A stretch of DNA of 25,045 bases from DATGFB01 sp032160545 (lineage in GTDB: Bacteria > Actinomycetota > Actinomycetes > Mycobacteriales > Jatrophihabitantaceae). Under the pieces are notes generated by a model that worked only from the letters and a program-made list of their open reading frames with translations, was not told the DNA's origin and searched no databases. Where the stretch lies: the NCBI GenBank assembly GCA_032160545.1, contig JAVHVN010000123.1, positions 1 to 25,045 of the forward strand, read 5' to 3'. The translations under genes and the position numbers were made by a program. Of this stretch, positions 22,383-25,045 are shown piece by piece (positions within the stretch are counted from its first letter, which is position 1; every line of letters begins with the position of its first letter).

Positions 22383-22634
22383 ATGGGTATCGGCGGCAGC
22401 CTGTTCCTGATCGCCCTGGGCGCGATCCTGGCCTTCGCCGTCACGGCGCACATCACCGGCGTCGACATCAACACCGTGGGCGTGATCCTCATGATCGTCG
22501 GCCTGGCGGGGCTCGCGCTGTCGCTGGCCTTTCTGATGTCCCGGCGACGCACGGACGTCATCCGGCGCGGCCCCGACGGCGTCGGCACGACGACCTACAT
22601 CACGCCCAACGACCCGATCGACGGCCAGTTCTGA
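22383..22634 (+). CDS. Small two-helix membrane protein, DUF6458
   Basis: 83 residues. Two transmembrane helices (about residues 4-23, GGSLFLIALGAILAFAVTAHI, and 33-54, VGVILMIVGLAGLALSLAFLM) are followed by a short basic cytoplasmic segment (SRRRTDVIRRG) and a polar tail. The GVDINTVGVILMIVG block between and in the helices is the hallmark of actinobacterial DUF6458 proteins, of unknown function. Its ATG sits seven bases after a TANNNT box. Confidence 0.82.
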   Translation: MGIGGSLFLIALGAILAFAVTAHITGVDINTVGVILMIVGLAGLALSLAFLMSRRRTDVIRRGPDGVGTTTYITPNDPIDGQF

Positions 22635-22937
22635 CTGGGATTCGGTTCAGGATGATCTCGAGGCGGACTGGCACTGTAAGCGGGAGCCACCCCCACTGGT
22701 CATCCGCCGCTGGCCACGGCAGGACCACCTACCCCAGGTGCTGCACCAGCCCTACTGGCTCCGACGAAGGACTGTGGACCCTCGCCTTGCCATATGCGGA
22801 TAGTCATCTGGGCGGTCGGTGGCGTCGGCTATGGCCGTCGTCCGAACCAGTCGAGCAGCCGACCCTGCAGTGAAGCGTCGGGCGGAAGCGCGCCGCCCGG
22901 ACCTGCGCCATACGCCCCGAAGACGACATCTGTCGGT
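22635..22937. other. Gene-poor 303-bp stretch
   Basis: No convincing coding region, RNA gene or terminator is seen. Reading frames that cross it have codon use and composition unlike real genes here. An 11-bp palindrome, GGTGCTGCACC, is the only small symmetry noted (about 22738-22748). It marks the left border of the compositionally different segment and could hold remnants of decayed or mobile DNA. Confidence 0.4.
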
Positions 22938-23726
22938 TCATCCTGCTTGGCGCAGCGCGGCGGTGTCGTGGACGTGGCGAATGCTCGTGATCAGGCCGTC
23001 GCCGACAGTGAAGTGCTCGGCGACGCGCAGAGTGCCGAATGGCTGGGTATGCAGGTCGTAGAGCAGCAGTGCCTGGGCGGCGGAGCCGAATTCGGCCAGT
23101 AGCTCGACCCGGTCGGCGAGCGCGCCGAAACGGGCGACGGCGGCGGCGAAGTCGTCCGGCCCGATATAGGTGTTGAGCGGGACGTCGGTTTGCAGATCTT
23201 CGGCGAGATAGCGACGCGCGGCGGCGAAGTCCTTGCCCGTCCAGGCGGCGTGATAGGCCCTCGCCACGTCGAGCGCTTCGTCGTTCACGATCCGATACGG
23301 CTCGCCGGCGCCAGTCTCAACGAGGCTGGCGAGGCTGGTGAGAAACCGGTCCCAGCCGGCCGCGACGTCCGCGGCGTCAATACCGATGTGCCGGAATGTG
23401 AGCACGCATTCCTCCGGCCCCGTCTCGGACAGCTCAAAGCTGACGCCGGTGTCCGTCCACGTGGGGGCGCTGGTGTGTTTGAGGCAGGTCCAGCGCACGC
23501 GAGCTGGGAATGTTGTTTCCTCGATACGCATGACGATCGCCTCGTCGAGTCCAGGGAAGCCGAACGTCAGCGCGTCGCCCGGGCTGGGTGACCCGGTAAC
23601 GATGGGCGTCCACCAGCTGCGCACCCCGCGCAGCGTGGAGATCGCATCAAAGACCCGCTCCCGAGGTGCGCGGCACCCAACCTTTCGCACATAACCGTCC
23701 GCATGTTGCTTCTGCTTGCTGCTCAC
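22938..23726 (-). CDS. SRPBCC (AHSA1-like) domain fused to a SnoaL/NTF2-like domain
   Basis: 262 residues with two different hydrophobic-cavity folds in one chain. Residues about 12-145 form an SRPBCC/AHSA1-type domain (RAPRERVFDAISTLRGVRSWWTPIVTG, then FPARVRWTCL and ECVLTFRHIGI, ending GWDRFLTSLASLVETG). Residues about 150-258 form a SnoaL-like domain (ARAYHAAWTGKDFAAARRYLAEDLQTDVPLNTYIGPDDFAAAV). Both commonly bind or convert small hydrophobic molecules. The GTG at 23726 has a GGAG seven bases upstream and a TTGACT/TACGTT promoter. It is divergent from an ArsR-type regulator, with a nested palindrome covering both promoters, so the regulator probably controls it. Ligand or reaction unknown. 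Confidence 0.8.
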   Translation of the reverse strand: MSSKQKQHADGYVRKVGCRAPRERVFDAISTLRGVRSWWTPIVTGSPSPGDALTFGFPGLDEAIVMRIEETTFPARVRWTCLKHTSAPTWTDTGVSFELSETGPEECVLTFRHIGIDAADVAAGWDRFLTSLASLVETGAGEPYRIVNDEALDVARAYHAAWTGKDFAAARRYLAEDLQTDVPLNTYIGPDDFAAAVARFGALADRVELLAEFGSAAQALLLYDLHTQPFGTLRVAEHFTVGDGLITSIRHVHDTAALRQAG

Positions 23727-23759
23727 CGATCAACTCCAATCTCATGCAGCCGGATAACG

Positions 23760-23789
23760 AACGTACAAGCTGCGACTTTCACAAGTCAA
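23760..23789 (-). promoter_or_regulatory. Promoter of the SRPBCC-SnoaL gene
   Basis: Minus-strand -35 TTGACT (complement of 23784-23789), an 18-base spacer and -10 TACGTT (complement of 23760-23765). A GGAG ribosome-binding site (complement of 23734-23737) follows before the GTG at 23726. The spacer is filled by the inner part of the palindrome at 23766-23795. Confidence 0.55.
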
Positions 23790-23795
23790 CGCTTG
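23766..23795. promoter_or_regulatory. Nested 30-bp palindromic operator, ArsR-type
   Basis: Perfect hyphenated symmetry: CAAGC (23766-23770), GACTT (23774-23778), AAGTC (23783-23787), GCTTG (23791-23795), with spacers of 3, 4 and 3 bases. All ten outer and inner arm bases pair. It spans the -35 and spacer of the leftward promoter and touches the -35 of the rightward promoter, so a bound dimer would block both. ArsR/SmtB proteins use long hyphenated inverted repeats of this kind. Confidence 0.75.
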
Positions 23796-23821
23796 GATTG
23801 GATCGGGTGGTGGCCTATGCT
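23793..23821 (+). promoter_or_regulatory. Promoter of the arsR-type regulator
   Basis: -35 TTGGAT (23793-23798), a 17-base spacer and -10 TATGCT (23816-23821), seven bases before the GTG at 23829. The in-frame ATG at 23817 lies inside the -10 box and so cannot be on this transcript; the leaderless GTG is therefore preferred as start. Confidence 0.6.
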
Positions 23822-23828
23822 TGCCACT

Positions 23829-24134
23829 GTGAGCGCCGAAGCTGCTCTTGCGGCGCTAGCCGAACCGCGGCGCCGAGCGATGCTCCTGCTGGTCCGGGAC
23901 GAGCCCCGCTCCGTCGGGCAAATAGCCGAGCATTTTGACATCACTCAGCAGGCCGTATCCCAACACCTCAAGGTCCTCCGCGAGGCAGGGCTCGTGGAGG
24001 TTCGCGCCGAGCGTCAGCGGCGCCTCTACCTCGTGCGACCCGAGGGTCTGCGCACCCTGGAAGCGTTTCTCGCCGAGCTGTGGCCGACAAGCCTGCTGCG
24101 GCTCAAACAGGCCGTTGAGGGCGGGGAGCATTGA
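23829..24134 (+). CDS. ArsR/SmtB-type winged-helix regulator (no metal motif)
   Basis: 101 residues. A winged helix spans about 5-80: EAALAALAEPRRRAMLLLV, the recognition region FDITQQAVSQHLKVLREAGLVEV and the wing AERQRRLYLVRPEGLRTLE. The cysteine-containing metal box of metal-sensing ArsR proteins is missing, which fits the subgroup encoded beside SRPBCC/AHSA1 proteins. The GTG start is chosen from the promoter (-10 ends seven bases upstream); an ATG four codons earlier is the alternative. The stop overlaps the TTG of the next SRPBCC gene. A nested palindrome upstream is the likely autoregulatory operator, also covering the divergent SRPBCC-SnoaL gene. Confidence 0.88.
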   Translation: MSAEAALAALAEPRRRAMLLLVRDEPRSVGQIAEHFDITQQAVSQHLKVLREAGLVEVRAERQRRLYLVRPEGLRTLEAFLAELWPTSLLRLKQAVEGGEH

Positions 24135-24562
24135 GCCAGCTCACTGCTTCCATCCATGTCGAGGCGTCGCCGGAGCGTGTCTTCGAGCACTTCACTCGGC
24201 CCGACGCGCTGACGCTCTGGATGGGGGAATACGCCGTACTCGATCCACAACCCGGCGGCGAATTCAGCGTTGACATCCGCGGCGTTTCCGTCCGTGGCCG
24301 CTACCTCGAAGTCGACCCACCCCACCGGCTGCTCATCAGTTGGGGGCACGCAGGTTCCGACCATCTGCCACCGGGCGCCAGCCTGCTCGAGGTTCGGTTT
24401 CAGCCTTCCGAAGCGGGCACGACAGTGACGATCCACCACACCGGACTGCCCGAGCCAGAGGCCACCGGCCACCGGCACGGATGGGAATACTTCCTCGACC
24501 GGCTAGCCGCCGCGGCTCGCCGACGCCATGCCGATCACGAACCAGACGCCACGTCTCACTAG
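24131..24562 (+). CDS. SRPBCC (AHSA1/START-like) family protein
   Basis: 143 residues, a single SRPBCC domain: SIHVEASPERVFEHFTRPDALTLWMGEYAVLDPQPGGEFSVDI is the classic AHSA1-type N-terminal block, with VRGRYLEVDPPHRLLISWG and TVTIHHTGLPEPEATGHRHGWEYFLDRLAAA completing the helix-grip fold. The start appears to be a TTG whose last bases overlap the arsR stop (TTGA), preceded closely by GGGGAG. ArsR-SRPBCC pairs are widespread; the SRPBCC protein is thought to bind or process a small hydrophobic ligand. It shares its regulator with the SRPBCC-SnoaL protein. Confidence 0.87.
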   Translation: MSQLTASIHVEASPERVFEHFTRPDALTLWMGEYAVLDPQPGGEFSVDIRGVSVRGRYLEVDPPHRLLISWGHAGSDHLPPGASLLEVRFQPSEAGTTVTIHHTGLPEPEATGHRHGWEYFLDRLAAAARRRHADHEPDATSH

Positions 24563-24852
24563 ACGATCCGCTTGTGCGACAACCGGACTCTGCGCCTCGG
24601 TTCCCATCGGTTGGTGGCTGTCAGCCCAAGCCCATCGGCTACCTACACCACTGATGATCTTGCGTCGGGCGGCCCGGCTGCCGAATCCTCATCGTCTACT
24701 ACGGGGTCGGTAGTCCCGATCGCTGCGGCCATGCCGTTGGTCGCCGACGGAGGGTGGCTGACCGAACGCACCGATCATCAGCGCGGTGGCCCGAGCACAA
24801 TGTTGCCGTACCGCTCGGCCGCCGCCGGATCGGGCCTTACCTGGAAGCGCAC
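24563..24852. other. Gene-poor 290-bp stretch
   Basis: No coding region, RNA gene or clear terminator is visible. On the minus strand the frame of the truncated cupin stays open past its stop for about 25 codons (VRFQVRPDPAAAERYGNIVLGPPR) without matching the rest of a cupin that I recognise. The stretch may be decayed coding DNA. Confidence 0.35.
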
Positions 24853-25045
24853 CTACTTGGGCAGAAACACGACGCCGCCCTCGGCAAGTTCGTGCTCCTG
24901 GTCGTCGCACCAGGCCACAGCGGTGCCCTTGATCAGCATGAAGATCTCGTCCTCGTGCAGGTGCTTGTGGTACGGCGGCGCCTCGCCCTCGCCGACGTCG
25001 AAACGGCCCATCATCAGCTGCCCGTTGGTGGCTGCGCCGTCGAGC
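24853..25045 (-). pseudogene. Cupin-domain gene, truncated before its second motif; 5' end outside window
   Basis: About 64 residues are visible. Cupin motif 1 is clear: PPYHKHLHEDEIFMLIKG, with the H-x-H...E metal ligands and closing glycine. The chain then reads AVAWCDDQEHELAEGGVVFLPK and stops at TAG (24855-24853), exactly where motif 2 (PxGxxH) should start. The bases after the stop (VRFQV in frame) resemble the continuation PHRFQV of a normal cupin, so a small lesion plus a nonsense codon is likely. A natural truncated protein cannot be excluded, since the 5' part is not visible. Confidence 0.5.

Noticed and set aside
22635..22937. Possible transposase remnant or tRNA in the gene-poor stretch
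   Set aside because: No frame gave a recognisable transposase motif, no terminal repeats were seen, and no cloverleaf with a TTCGA loop could be built.
1..25045. CRISPR array, rRNA or tRNA genes
   Set aside because: No regularly spaced direct repeats, no rRNA signature and no tRNA-like fold were found by reading both strands; a covariance-model search would be needed to exclude small RNAs.

Overview
The window reads as chromosomal DNA of a high-GC actinomycete. Almost every gene has G/C-rich third positions, GTG starts are common, and there is a mycothiol-dependent enzyme (Mca), a GAF-ANTAR regulator, and a greA/mca neighbourhood of mycobacterial type. Several genes carry a TANNNT -10 box 6-7 bases before the start codon, as expected for leaderless actinobacterial mRNAs. 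I cannot name the genus. No tRNA, rRNA, CRISPR array or recognisable transposase was found.

Layout. 1-4.6 kb: the 3' part of metB, then an overlapping pair of an AcuC-type protein deacetylase and a GNAT/acyl-CoA-synthetase-like fusion, a probable reversible lysine-acetylation module. 4.6-6.7 kb (minus strand): a membrane protein, a GNAT acetyltransferase, an ECF sigma factor of the SigE family and a membrane-anchored probable anti-sigma factor, largely joined by 4-bp overlaps. 6.7-8.0 kb: a gene encoding an AbiEi-type winged helix plus a DUF559 nuclease-like domain, bracketed by two copies of a 61-63 bp palindromic element. 8.0-11.4 kb (minus): a MoxR/Mg-chelatase-like AAA+ ATPase with its VWA partner. 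11.5-14.7 kb: a lipoprotein, an Lrp/AsnC regulator, greA, mca and a small membrane protein. 14.7-19.8 kb: an AlkZ-like winged-helix protein, a Tat-exported metallophosphoesterase, an ArfB-like peptidyl-tRNA hydrolase and aminopeptidase P. 19.9-22.6 kb: a GAF-ANTAR regulator, a STAS protein, a saccharopine-dehydrogenase-like oxidoreductase and a small DUF6458 membrane protein.

22.6 kb to the end differs. Its intergenic DNA is more AT-rich, it has two gene-poor stretches of about 300 bp, and its cupin gene ends too early. It holds a compact divergent regulon: an SRPBCC-SnoaL fusion on the minus strand facing an ArsR-type regulator and a second SRPBCC protein on the plus strand. A nested 30-bp palindrome overlaps both promoters. 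This looks like an acquired segment.

The two most interesting signals are the palindrome-flanked AbiEi/DUF559 gene, whose stop codon lies inside one repeat, and the nested operator of the ArsR/SRPBCC divergon. Also notable are the degenerate acyl-CoA-synthetase part of the acetyltransferase fusion and the number of apparently leaderless genes.
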